This document shows positions 25,323 to 33,731 of a DNA stretch of 49,487 nt, piece by piece (position 1 is the first letter of the stretch; each line of letters opens with the position of its first letter). Source of the stretch: Flavobacterium sp. (GTDB lineage: Bacteria > Bacteroidota > Bacteroidia > Flavobacteriales > Flavobacteriaceae); NCBI RefSeq assembly GCF_029945805.1, contig NZ_JAQSDH010000019.1, positions 1 to 49,487 on the forward strand, read 5' to 3'. Under the pieces are notes generated by a model, which saw only the letters and a program-made list of their open reading frames with translations, had not been told where the DNA came from and ran no database searches. A program made the translations under genes and the position numbers.

Positions 25323-25353
25323 TTGGCAGTTTTTTATTTTATAACTACATTTG
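25323..25353 (+). promoter_or_regulatory. lysS promoter
   Basis: TTG at 25323-25325, 20 bases, then TACATTTG at 25346-25353, matching the Bacteroidota consensus. The expected start near 25357 gives a leader of about 16 bases to the lysS ATG. Confidence 0.7.
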
Positions 25354-25372
25354 CACGCTTAAATACACTAAT

Positions 25373-27070
25373 ATGCAACTTTCAGAACAAGAAATCATTA
25401 GAAGAGACAAACTGAACGCCTTGCGCGGACTTGGCATCAATCCTTATCCAGCGGATTTATTTCCGGTTAACCATACTTCAAAGCAGGTTAAGGAAAATTT
25501 TCAAGACGGCAAGAAGGTGATTGTTGCGGGTCGTTTGATGAGCGTTCGTGATCAAGGAAAAGCATGTTTTGCGGAACTACAAGATAGCGAAGGCAGAATT
25601 CAATTGTATTTAAACCGTGATATGCTTTGCCCAGGCGAAGACAAAACGATGTACAATCAGGTTTTTAAAAAATTAACCGATTTAGGAGATTTTATTGGCA
25701 TTGAAGGTGAATTATTTACTACCCAGGTTGGTGCTCAATGCATTCGTGTCGACAATTTTACTTTTCTAAGTAAAACACTTCGCCCATTACCATTGCCTAA
25801 AACAGATGAAGAGGGAAATGTTCACGACGCTTTTAACGATCCTGAATTGCGCTACAGAATGCGTTATGTAGATCTAGTAGTAAATCCGCACGTGAAAGAA
25901 GTGTTCCTGAAAAGAACAAAATTATTCACAGCCATGCGAACTTTTTTCAATACTGCTGGATATATCGAAGTTGAAACTCCTGTTTTGCAATCCATTCCTG
26001 GCGGAGCAGCGGCTAGACCTTTTATTTCGCATCACAATGCACTAGACATTCCTTTGTATTTAAGAATTGCAAACGAATTGTATCTGAAAAGATTAATCGT
26101 TGGGGGTTTTGATGGCGTGTATGAGTTTTCAAAAAACTTTAGAAACGAAGGGATGGACCGAACGCACAATCCGGAATTTACCGCTATGGAGATTTATGTA
26201 GCCTATAAAGACTATAACTGGATGATGGAAATGACTGAAAACTTACTTGAATATTGCGCTAAGGAAGTAAACGGAACGACAGAAGCTATTTTTGGCGAAC
26301 ACCAAGTAAACTTTAAAGCGCCCTATGCTCGAATTACTATGACGGATGCTATTAAACAATTTACGGGTTTTGATATTTCAGGTAAAACGGAGGCCGAATT
26401 ATTTGATGCTGCAAAATCAATGCATATTGAAGTGAACGAAACCATGGGTAAAGGAAAATTGATTGATGAGATTTTCGGAGCAAAATGCGAAGGGAACTTT
26501 ATTCAGCCAACTTTTATAACAGATTACCCAAAAGAAATGTCGCCTTTATGCAAAGAACACCGCGATAATCCAGAATTAACGGAGCGCTTTGAGTTAATGG
26601 TCTGCGGAAAAGAAATTGCCAATGCGTATTCAGAATTAAACGATCCAATTGACCAAAGAGCGCGTTTTGAAAATCAAATGGCCTTAGCAGAAAAAGGCGA
26701 TGACGAGGCAAACGGTATCATTGACGAAGATTTTTTACGTGCATTAGAATACGGAATGCCACCAACTTCAGGATTAGGAATTGGCATGGATCGATTAGTA
26801 ATGTTTTTAACTAATAATCCATCTATTCAGGAAGTATTGTTTTTCCCGCAAATGCGTCCGGAGAAAAAACAATTGGAATTAACCGCAGATGAAAAACACA
26901 TTATTGAAATTTTGAAAGCTAACGAAGGAATTTCTATTGGTGATCTCAAAATAAAAGCTGATTTAAGTGGAAAAAAATGGGATGCGGCTAGCAAAGGAAT
27001 AGCGAAACACGGTTTGATGAAAATTGTTGTGGATGGCGAAAACAAAATCGTTGAGTATTTAGGGAAATAA
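25373..27070 (+). CDS. lysS: Lysine--tRNA ligase (class II)
   Basis: A 565-residue lysyl-tRNA synthetase. The N-terminal OB-fold anticodon-binding domain (KKVIVAGRLMSVRDQGKACFAEL) is followed by the class II core with motif 2 FSKNFRNEGMDRTHNPEFT (about 253-271) and motif 3 GLGIGMDRLVMFL (about 470). A C-terminal extension of about 70 residues (ADEKHIIEILKANEGISI onward) is usual in Bacteroidota. I chose the ATG at 25373 because it starts the conserved sequence MQLSEQEIIRRDKL and lies after the promoter; a frame from 25199 runs through the repeat. A strong terminator follows. Confidence 0.97.
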   Translation: MQLSEQEIIRRDKLNALRGLGINPYPADLFPVNHTSKQVKENFQDGKKVIVAGRLMSVRDQGKACFAELQDSEGRIQLYLNRDMLCPGEDKTMYNQVFKKLTDLGDFIGIEGELFTTQVGAQCIRVDNFTFLSKTLRPLPLPKTDEEGNVHDAFNDPELRYRMRYVDLVVNPHVKEVFLKRTKLFTAMRTFFNTAGYIEVETPVLQSIPGGAAARPFISHHNALDIPLYLRIANELYLKRLIVGGFDGVYEFSKNFRNEGMDRTHNPEFTAMEIYVAYKDYNWMMEMTENLLEYCAKEVNGTTEAIFGEHQVNFKAPYARITMTDAIKQFTGFDISGKTEAELFDAAKSMHIEVNETMGKGKLIDEIFGAKCEGNFIQPTFITDYPKEMSPLCKEHRDNPELTERFELMVCGKEIANAYSELNDPIDQRARFENQMALAEKGDDEANGIIDEDFLRALEYGMPPTSGLGIGMDRLVMFLTNNPSIQEVLFFPQMRPEKKQLELTADEKHIIEILKANEGISIGDLKIKADLSGKKWDAASKGIAKHGLMKIVVDGENKIVEYLGK

Positions 27071-27098
27071 TTTAGAAATCATAAATAATCGAATATAC

Positions 27099-27126
27099 AA
27101 GGAACTCCATTGAGTTCCTTTTTTTT
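27099..27126 (+). terminator. lysS terminator
   Basis: AAGGAACTC and GAGTTCCTT pair around a four-base loop and run into eight T, about 30 bases after the lysS stop. Confidence 0.88.
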
Positions 27127-27200
27127 ATAAAATTTTGTTACGAATTAAACCTTTTAAAAGTCTTACTGTCCAATTGGCAAATCATTTAAAAAATTATAAC

Positions 27201-27614
27201 ATGAAAAAATTATTTATCGCTGCATTACTAGTTGTTGGATTGACAACTTTTGCACAACAAAGAGATGGAAAAAGAGCCGGAAGAGAAAAATTAACTACCG
27301 AGCAAAAAGTAGAACTTCAGGTCAAAAAAATGGGCAAGGAATTAGACTTGAATGAAAAACAAACCGAACAAGTAAAAGTTTTAGTAACCAAACAAGTTCA
27401 AAAAAGAGAAGTGAAAAAAGCAGAAATGCAACAAGTCAAAGATAAAAACAGAGCGGAAATGAAAGCGCAAATGCAAACGGAACAAGCTGCTTTGACTTCT
27501 GAAATGAAAAAAATTCTAACTCCAGCGCAATTTACCAAATGGGAAAAAAATCGGGAAGAGAAAATTGAGCAAATGAAAGAAAATAGAGCAGAAAGAAAAG
27601 GAAAAAGAAATTAA
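27201..27614 (+). CDS. Small secreted Lys/Glu-rich helical protein
   Basis: A 137-residue protein with a signal peptide (MKKLFIAALLVVGLTTFAQ); the ATG at 27201 opens it. The mature part is almost wholly charged and helical, with repeated patterns such as KLTTEQKVELQVKKMGKELDLNEKQTEQVK and LTPAQFTKWEKNREEKIEQMKENR. The layout of helices, ending in LTPAQFxKW, resembles small periplasmic Spy/CpxP-like proteins, which act as chaperones or metal/envelope stress sensors; homology is not proved. A second small secreted protein follows at 27710 with its own promoter. Confidence 0.65.
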   Translation: MKKLFIAALLVVGLTTFAQQRDGKRAGREKLTTEQKVELQVKKMGKELDLNEKQTEQVKVLVTKQVQKREVKKAEMQQVKDKNRAEMKAQMQTEQAALTSEMKKILTPAQFTKWEKNREEKIEQMKENRAERKGKRN

Positions 27615-27649
27615 AAACACTTTCCTTAAAAGTTAGATAAAAATAAATT

Positions 27650-27679
27650 TTGAGTTTCGACCAAAATAAATTAGTTTTG
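27650..27679 (+). promoter_or_regulatory. Promoter of the 27710 gene
   Basis: TTG at 27650-27652, 19 bases, TAGTTTTG at 27672-27679: an exact consensus match. The predicted leader is about 27 bases. Confidence 0.65.
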
Positions 27680-27709
27680 GAGTTATTATTCCACTAAAAA
27701 CTTTAAAAA

Positions 27710-28048
27710 ATGAAAAAAATAATTGCAGCTTTCATGTTACTATTGGCATTTTCAATAAATGCAAATGCACAAGATACTAAAGGCTATATTGGCTTAAATT
27801 CTACTGAAAAAGGTAAAAAACAGGCTGCTGAATTGTCAGAGTATCTTCAATTGGACGAGACAACGAATCAAAATTTCGCGATGCTTTTTGAATATAAATT
27901 TCAAGTTATTGACGATAAAAATGTAGCGGCAGAGCGAAAATCTGAAATGTTGAAAAGTGTTGATGCTAAAATTAGAGCTACATTAGATGGAAATCAAATG
28001 GAAAAATTAGAGAAAAATCCAGAGTTATTAAAGAAATTAACAAACTAG
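27710..28048 (+). CDS. Small secreted helical protein, unknown function
   Basis: A 112-residue protein with a signal peptide ending ANAQD (MKKIIAAFMLLLAFSINANAQ). The mature part is helical and charged; the sequence QAAELSEYLQLDETTNQNFAMLFEYK followed by KSEMLKSVDAKIRATLDGNQMEKLEKNPELLKKL resembles the general layout of the preceding gene product (an N-terminal 'L-L-D/N-E' helix and a C-terminal helix with a conserved 'L...Q..K.E' end), so the two may be distant relatives. It has its own promoter and a bidirectional terminator follows. Confidence 0.65.
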   Translation: MKKIIAAFMLLLAFSINANAQDTKGYIGLNSTEKGKKQAAELSEYLQLDETTNQNFAMLFEYKFQVIDDKNVAAERKSEMLKSVDAKIRATLDGNQMEKLEKNPELLKKLTN

Positions 28049-28067
28049 TTTATCTACTGTTAGATAT

Positions 28068-28104
28068 AAAAGTCCTCTCGTTTAAAAATGAGAGGACTTT
28101 TTTA
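28068..28104. terminator. Bidirectional terminator between converging genes
   Basis: AAAAGTCCTCTC and GAGAGGACTTTT form a 12-pair stem, with T-rich ends on both strands; the plus side has six T. It serves the 27710 gene and, in reverse, hemL. Confidence 0.85.
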
Positions 28105-28105
28105 T

Positions 28106-29392
28106 TTATAAACTTTTAGAAACTTTAGCAACGGCATTGATTGTGAAATCTAAATCTTCATACGTTAATGCATCCGTGATAAACCAAGTTTCATAAGCAG
28201 ATGGCGCGATATAAACTCCTTCTTGCAACAATCCATGAAAGAACTTCTTAAACGTATCATTATCACCATTCTTAGCCGTTTGAAAATCATAAACCGGATT
28301 AGCATCAAAATGAACGGAAATCATTGAACCTACTCTATTAATGGTAAACAAAATCTTATTGGCAGTTAATACTTTCTCTATTCCTTGATGCAAATAAGCC
28401 GTTTTCTCTTCTAATCTTTTGAAAATAGTGGTATCATTATTTAAAGCCTGCAGCATTGCATATCCAGCAGCCATTGCCAGTGGATTTCCTGATAAAGTTC
28501 CCGCCTGATAAACCGGTCCTATTGGCGAGAGATAATTCATAATTTCATTTCGCGCTGCAAAAGCACCGACAGGCAAACCGCCACCAATTACTTTTCCGAA
28601 ACAAACAATATCTGCTTTTACATTGTATAATTCCTGAACACCGCCTTTTGCCATACGAAATCCGGTCATTACTTCGTCAAAAATCAGTAACGTAGTATGC
28701 GCGTCGCAAATTTGTCTTAAGGCTTGTAAAAAACCTTCGTTTGGTGGCACACAACCCATATTTCCCGCAACAGGCTCAATAATTATTGCGGCAATTTCAT
28801 TTTGATTGGCTTCAAACAATGCTTTCACACTGTCCAAATCATTATAATTTGCAAGAAGAGTGTCTTTTGCAGTACCCTGAGTAACTCCTGGAGAATTTGG
28901 TGTGCCAAAAGTACTGGCTCCGCTTCCAGCCTGAATCAAGAAAGAATCAGAATGTCCGTGATAGCATCCAGCGAATTTTATAATTTTATCTCTTTGGGTA
29001 AAACCTCTTGCCAAACGGATAGCGCTCATACAAGCTTCTGTACCCGAATTAACAAAACGGATTTTATCAATATTCGGAACCATAGAAACGGCTAGTTCTG
29101 CAATCTTTGTCTCCAATTCTGTTGGCATACCAAAGGAAGTTCCTTTTTGCGCTTTTTCGATTATAGCATCAACGACAGGCTGAAATGCATGACCTAAAAT
29201 CATTGGTCCCCATGAATTGATGTAATCAATTAAACGGTTGTCATCTTCATCATAAACATAAGCACCTTTTGCGCTTTTGGCAAATATTGGAGTTCCACCA
29301 ACACCCTTGAATGCTCTGACTGGTGAATTTACTCCACCTGGTATTACTTTTTCGGCCTCAGCAAATAGCTGACTGCTTCGTTGATAAATCAT
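28106..29392 (-). CDS. hemL: Glutamate-1-semialdehyde 2,1-aminomutase
   Basis: A 428-residue PLP enzyme that converts glutamate-1-semialdehyde to 5-aminolevulinate, the C5 route to haem. Lys267 in [19 protein letters not shown] is the PLP lysine; [18 protein letters not shown] binds the cofactor and the start [26 protein letters not shown] is diagnostic. It lies 12 bases after the glucosaminidase gene, so the order ACC deaminase-type gene, glucosaminidase, hemL is probably one transcript. Confidence 0.97.
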   Translation of the reverse strand: MIYQRSSQLFAEAEKVIPGGVNSPVRAFKGVGGTPIFAKSAKGAYVYDEDDNRLIDYINSWGPMILGHAFQPVVDAIIEKAQKGTSFGMPTELETKIAELAVSMVPNIDKIRFVNSGTEACMSAIRLARGFTQRDKIIKFAGCYHGHSDSFLIQAGSGASTFGTPNSPGVTQGTAKDTLLANYNDLDSVKALFEANQNEIAAIIIEPVAGNMGCVPPNEGFLQALRQICDAHTTLLIFDEVMTGFRMAKGGVQELYNVKADIVCFGKVIGGGLPVGAFAARNEIMNYLSPIGPVYQAGTLSGNPLAMAAGYAMLQALNNDTTIFKRLEEKTAYLHQGIEKVLTANKILFTINRVGSMISVHFDANPVYDFQTAKNGDNDTFKKFFHGLLQEGVYIAPSAYETWFITDALTYEDLDFTINAVAKVSKSL

Positions 29393-29404
29393 AGTTGAAT
29401 TTTA

Positions 29405-30316
29405 TTATTTGACAATTATACTTTGTCCTAAAGAAATAGTATTATCTGTTAAATTATTTTTCTTCTTCAAATCATCAATTGAAATATTGAATCTTTTAGA
29501 AATTGAATATAGCGAATCACCTTTGATTACGGTATATTTCTGAAAATCCTGAGCATATACGTTCGTCTTAGTTGTTGCGACCGGAACATATTCTGTACCT
29601 AAAACTTCTGCATCAAATTTACCCAATTGATACCGCTCAATCAATCCGATAAGTTTGTCTGGATATTTCGTATCGGTGGCATAACCTGCCGCTTTTAAAC
29701 CATAAGCCCAACTTCTATAATCATCTTTTTTAAATTCAAAAAGCTCAGCATATCTTGGTCTGCTCGTTAAAAAATAAGAGTGGTCTTTGAATGAAAGACT
29801 AGGATCATCATATTTTCTAAAACATTCATTTTCTTCATCATCCGTATATTTAATACTCGGTCCTGTCCATTCCTTGTGGCATTTTATTCCGAAATGATTA
29901 TTCGCTTGAACGCTTAATGGCCCCGTTCCTGCACCCGACTCCAAAATGGCTTGACCCAAAGTTATGCTAGCAGGAATTCCCGTTTTGGTCATATTCTCTT
30001 TGGCTACTTCTTTATATCTTTCGATATAAGCTACCACCATTGCTGTAGTAACCTTTACTCGTGTTGTAGCTTCTAAAACAACCTCCGACGAGGTCAAAGG
30101 ACCATCTACGTTTCCTGGCGACTCTTTTACGCTTACTGCACTAACTGCTACTGGATTTTTTGCAGTCGCTGGTCTGTAAATAGGCTTCTTTACTCTTTGA
30201 ACTACTGGATTTCCTGACTTTCTTGGATCTGGTTTCGAGGTTCTGACCGCAGAATGATTGGCGCTACACGAAGCAACAAAAATCATAAGCAGCAGTAAAA
30301 TGGTTTTCTTAATCAT
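29405..30316 (-). CDS. Glucosaminidase/LysM peptidoglycan hydrolase lipoprotein
   Basis: A 303-residue lipoprotein (MIKKTILLLLMIFVASC, lipobox Cys17). A GH73-type glucosaminidase domain spans about 95-235, with ASITLGQAILESGAGTGPLSVQANNHFGIKC containing the expected catalytic Glu, and a LysM domain lies at about 258-302 (YTVIKGDSLYSISKRFNISIDDLKKKN). It would cut the glycan backbone during growth or division. It overlaps the upstream gene by eight bases, indicating translational coupling. Confidence 0.93.
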   Translation of the reverse strand: MIKKTILLLLMIFVASCSANHSAVRTSKPDPRKSGNPVVQRVKKPIYRPATAKNPVAVSAVSVKESPGNVDGPLTSSEVVLEATTRVKVTTAMVVAYIERYKEVAKENMTKTGIPASITLGQAILESGAGTGPLSVQANNHFGIKCHKEWTGPSIKYTDDEENECFRKYDDPSLSFKDHSYFLTSRPRYAELFEFKKDDYRSWAYGLKAAGYATDTKYPDKLIGLIERYQLGKFDAEVLGTEYVPVATTKTNVYAQDFQKYTVIKGDSLYSISKRFNISIDDLKKKNNLTDNTISLGQSIIVK

Positions 30317-31220
30317 TGATATGTATTTCTAATTGTTTTTTTTGTTTCAAGACTTTATTCATTCCGGCTATTCCTTGCAATCCACCTGTGTGTATCATTA
30401 GGATTTTTGAGTTCTCAGGAAAATAATTTTTGCTAATTAAATCCAAAACTCCAAATGCCATTTTCCCAGTGTAAACGGGATCTAATGGAATTTTATACTG
30501 CTGATAAAACGCGTTAATGAATCGTATGAGTTCTTCCGAAACTTTCCCATAACCTTCAAAATGATAGTCTGTAATCAAGCCCCAATTTGATTTGGATGCA
30601 AATTTACAAATATCTTCTCTTAAAAAGTCACCTTTTAACGCAGGAAAACCCAAAACTTGTTGACTACTTTTTGAACAATTTATAATGCCAGAAATAGTGC
30701 CTCCAGTTCCAACTGAACAGCATATATAATCGAACATGTCGTCATTGGATGTGAGTATTTCTTCGCATCCTTTTATGGCTAAATTGTTCGTGCCGCCTTC
30801 CGGAATGAGATAAAAATCGCCAAACGTTTCAGTTAGTTTAGCCCTGAATTTTGCAGTATGCTTTTCGCGATAGGTCTCTCGAGAAGTAAACTCAAAGATC
30901 ATCCCTAATTCCTGAGCTTTTTTAAGTGTTGGATTGTCCAGAATTTTGTCTGTCAACTCTTCTCCACGAATGATTCCGATAGTTTTAAAACCGTATTCAT
31001 TTCCGGCTGCAGCCACGGCTAAGATGTTATTGGAAAATGCACCGCCAAAAGTTAACAAGGTTTCCTTATTTTCTTTTTTGGCTTGGGCCAGATTGTACTT
31101 TAATTTTCTAAATTTATTTCCTGAAATTAAGGGATGCAACAAATCTTCCCGCTTTACGTACAGCGAAACCGTACTGCTTTTAATAGTGATTTTTTGATTA
31201 CTGCTTTCTGGAAAATTCAT
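30309..31220 (-). CDS. ACC deaminase / D-cysteine desulfhydrase family PLP enzyme
   Basis: A 303-residue fold-type II PLP enzyme. Lys36 in SGNKFRKLKYN is the Schiff-base lysine, and FGGAFSNNILAVAAAG and SVGTGGTISGII contribute to cofactor binding. The family includes 1-aminocyclopropane-1-carboxylate deaminase and D-cysteine desulfhydrase; which reaction applies cannot be decided by eye, though D-cysteine desulfhydrase is the commoner activity in bacteria without plant association. It is first of a three-gene operon. Its promoter box ends four bases before the ATG, predicting a leaderless message. Confidence 0.88.
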   Translation of the reverse strand: MNFPESSNQKITIKSSTVSLYVKREDLLHPLISGNKFRKLKYNLAQAKKENKETLLTFGGAFSNNILAVAAAGNEYGFKTIGIIRGEELTDKILDNPTLKKAQELGMIFEFTSRETYREKHTAKFRAKLTETFGDFYLIPEGGTNNLAIKGCEEILTSNDDMFDYICCSVGTGGTISGIINCSKSSQQVLGFPALKGDFLREDICKFASKSNWGLITDYHFEGYGKVSEELIRFINAFYQQYKIPLDPVYTGKMAFGVLDLISKNYFPENSKILMIHTGGLQGIAGMNKVLKQKKQLEIHIND

Positions 31221-31224
31221 ACCT

Positions 31225-31254
31225 CAAAAGTAGTATATTGGAAGAATTAAACAA
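31225..31254 (-). promoter_or_regulatory. Promoter of the PLP enzyme-glucosaminidase-hemL operon
   Basis: Minus strand: TTG (31254-31252), 19 bases, TACTTTTG (31232-31225), an exact match. The start is expected at about 31221, one base before the ATG at 31220, so the mRNA would be leaderless or nearly so. Confidence 0.7.
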
Positions 31255-31322
31255 GACTAAAAATTACAATTTTCTGCTCATTTACCGAATGTCCACTAGA
31301 CATTCTTCTGTTAATAGTGAAT

Positions 31323-31353
31323 AAAAAAAAGCGATCATACAATCACTTTTTTT
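31323..31353 (-). terminator. Terminator after the 652-residue T9SS protein gene
   Basis: A T-rich/A-rich stem AAAAAAGCGAT/ATCACTTTTTT with one mismatch is followed by eight T on the minus strand, eight bases after the stop. Confidence 0.6.
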
Positions 31354-31360
31354 ATGTTTA

Positions 31361-33319
31361 TTATTTGGAAGAAATTATAATTTTTTGTCCAACGGCTTGT
31401 CCGTCTTCGGTTTGAATTTTGACTAAATACACCGCCTCGGGTAAGGAAGCCGTAGTAAACTCGTAGCTGGTTTTTGAACCTAACTTCGTTTTATTCAATA
31501 ATAATTTCCCAGTAATATCAAACAATAGTACTGATTTTATCTCCAGTAAATTTGGATTTAAAACGGTCAAAAGTTGATTAGTATTATTCTGAACAATTGT
31601 TACATTTTCCTTTATTGGATTGGCAACTCCAAGAGCATTTGAATCTTTAAATGTAACTTCAAAACGATTGGTATAGAGACCAGCCGGAAGTGTCACTTCA
31701 AAAAAACCATCTTTTATACTTTGATATACTCCAGTTAAACCGTCGTATAGGTACACATTTTGTGCGTCGCTGAAATTAATAACAGCAGCAACTGCTATTT
31801 TAAATGTAGCCTGATTGTCTGATTTTAGAGTGAACGGAACTCTTGTATCGACATTAAAGGGAAGCGTAGTAATTACATATTTTCCGATATTATCAGAAAT
31901 AGAAAAATAAGCATCATTTGTAAAATCAGATTCATACGAATTAACATCCATAGCGGGATCAAATCCATCCGTTGTATTAGGATTGAAAGCCATCGTTACT
32001 TCTTTCGTAAATTGATTATTGAAGATGGTATGAATTTTTATTTGTGGCGTTGGCGCGGTAGAGAATTGTGTATAATCTGTACCCGCAACATTCTGAATTT
32101 GTCCCCAATTCTCATAAACTTCATTATTTGATGTATTTGTACTAGAAAATCTTTCGAATTGCGAATTGGTAGCGACACCTTCTTTAATAAAAACGCGGTA
32201 TAAATTTTTCATTTGAGCCGTTCCGTTACCTTTGCCTTCGATCATAAATCCTTGTCCAACAGGAGAGAACATTCTTTTATAAACCGAACCTGAGTTGCCA
32301 CCGGTAGTATTGATTGATCCATCAATATTGTACGTACTCCAACTAGCACTATTATAAGTCCCTGGACTAAATGCATCAATATTATTTGGTGCATAGTAAC
32401 CATAACCACCAATATACTGAAGCAATATATGCGAAGTTGCTGGTTTTTCATGTTCCCAAAAATAAGCAGTACCATTAATAATACCGCTTGCGGGCAATGG
32501 AAATGATAGGTTTGTTACTGCACCACTTGAATAATTAATAGAATATCCACTATTTTCCAATAAAAATAAATTCAGATTTATAGCTGACGGATAGGGATTT
32601 CCAGTCAATGTACTATTTGGGTATTGACCTGCAAGACCAGCTACTGTTATACCAATAGTTCCGTCATTTGCTTTTCCTCTAAAATCATACCGCTGATAAT
32701 CATGTAAAGGATTATAAGGACCCACGTTAGTTGGATTATTAACGGTAGTTTCTCCTATTCCAGCTAATGTATCATCGCCAGAAACTCCTTTCAGTGTAAA
32801 TCCTAAGCCGCTCGTAATTGTTCCAGATTGTCCAATATTCACCCAATTGGAATAATTATTTTGAGCCGTAAATGCATAAATCCACCTGTTAGAAACAGTT
32901 AAAAGTGAATTAGTTGATGTTCCGTTGACTGAAGATGTAAAAGATGGATTTTGTGATGTTATATTAGCTATGGGTCGTTTTAGAACCTGATCTAATTGAA
33001 AACTATTATTTCCAGCGCCAGCTGCCGCAACTCCTACTGGAGAACACCAATAATTGTAACCAAAGTTATTAGCCGTTCCTTCCTGAAAAACAGACAAAGC
33101 ACCTACTCCCCGATTTACACCATTGGCAACTGTACTTCCTTGTAAAAGCTGCCCTTCATTTCTTAGATAGATATAACTTGTTGCTGTATTTAATTCAACA
33201 TAATCTTTAACATAAACCATTGAACCTTGGTTAAAAACATAGCTATCTTTAACATACAACTGTCCGAAAACGGAATTTAGTGAAAACATAAATCCACAAA
33301 TAAATAAAGCTATTTTCAT
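31361..33319 (-). CDS. Large secreted T9SS-sorted surface protein, unknown function
   Basis: A 652-residue protein with signal peptide (MKIALFICGFMFSLNSVFG) and C-terminal type A sorting domain (TNQLLTVLNPNLLEIKSVLLFDITGKLLLNKTKL through GQKIIISSK). The body is rich in Asn, Ser, Gly and Thr without a known catalytic domain; GNPYPSAINLNLFLLEN and the late SDNQATFKIAVAAVINFSDAQNVYLYDGLTG segment recur in many Flavobacterium secreted proteins, including the gene at 33732. Probably an adhesin or surface-layer-like protein; the role is not known. Confidence 0.85.
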   Translation of the reverse strand: MKIALFICGFMFSLNSVFGQLYVKDSYVFNQGSMVYVKDYVELNTATSYIYLRNEGQLLQGSTVANGVNRGVGALSVFQEGTANNFGYNYWCSPVGVAAAGAGNNSFQLDQVLKRPIANITSQNPSFTSSVNGTSTNSLLTVSNRWIYAFTAQNNYSNWVNIGQSGTITSGLGFTLKGVSGDDTLAGIGETTVNNPTNVGPYNPLHDYQRYDFRGKANDGTIGITVAGLAGQYPNSTLTGNPYPSAINLNLFLLENSGYSINYSSGAVTNLSFPLPASGIINGTAYFWEHEKPATSHILLQYIGGYGYYAPNNIDAFSPGTYNSASWSTYNIDGSINTTGGNSGSVYKRMFSPVGQGFMIEGKGNGTAQMKNLYRVFIKEGVATNSQFERFSSTNTSNNEVYENWGQIQNVAGTDYTQFSTAPTPQIKIHTIFNNQFTKEVTMAFNPNTTDGFDPAMDVNSYESDFTNDAYFSISDNIGKYVITTLPFNVDTRVPFTLKSDNQATFKIAVAAVINFSDAQNVYLYDGLTGVYQSIKDGFFEVTLPAGLYTNRFEVTFKDSNALGVANPIKENVTIVQNNTNQLLTVLNPNLLEIKSVLLFDITGKLLLNKTKLGSKTSYEFTTASLPEAVYLVKIQTEDGQAVGQKIIISSK

Positions 33320-33731
33320 AAGTCAATCAATTTAGATTTCAAAAATACGAATTTTTTTTATATGTGGCTCATTTTCAAACTCAATTCAAAAAATATTATC
33401 AAAATTGAAGCAAGCTACTATTCAAATTATTTAAAATTATTTCACTATTTAATCTCAAACGAAAACTAGTGACTTTTTGTTTAGGGCAAGTAGGAATATC
33501 TAAAAAATGTAAATTACTACCTTTTACGATCCGATAAAAAAACTATTATTTAAGATAAGATTTCCCGTTGAAAACTATTTTAAAATTAAACACAGTTTAA
33601 AAAAAATGTAATTCATCGTCATAATTTGTAATTCATCGATTTTTATAGTGTTATAACAAATATGCTGTCATATTATTACAAATAATGTTAATTTTATTGT
33701 AAAGTTGCGCACAAATTTCAAAGAAAGATAT
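33320..33731. other. Intergenic region between divergent secreted-protein genes
   Basis: About 410 AT-rich bases with no convincing gene. It must carry two promoters. A TATTTTTG box (minus strand, 33347-33340) could serve the minus-strand gene with a 17-base leader, though without a TTG. Two exact 12-base direct repeats at 33607-33618 and 33627-33638 lie upstream of the plus-strand gene. No TAnnTTTG was found upstream of 33732. Confidence 0.5.
33607..33638. repeat. Pair of direct repeats, 20-base spacing
   Basis: TGTAATTCATCG occurs exactly twice (33607-33618 and 33627-33638). The 20-base period is about two helical turns, which would put the two sites on the same DNA face about 95-125 bases before the 33732 start. 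A tandem binding site for a regulator is possible. Confidence 0.5.

Noticed and set aside
25199..25372. 58-codon N-terminal extension of lysS
   Set aside because: The added sequence is encoded by a dispersed repeat and the promoter, and the conserved family start is at 25373.
33705..33731. TTG start nine codons before the 1773-residue protein
   Set aside because: The ATG at 33732 is preferred; the first nine residues (MRTNFKERY) add nothing to the signal region.
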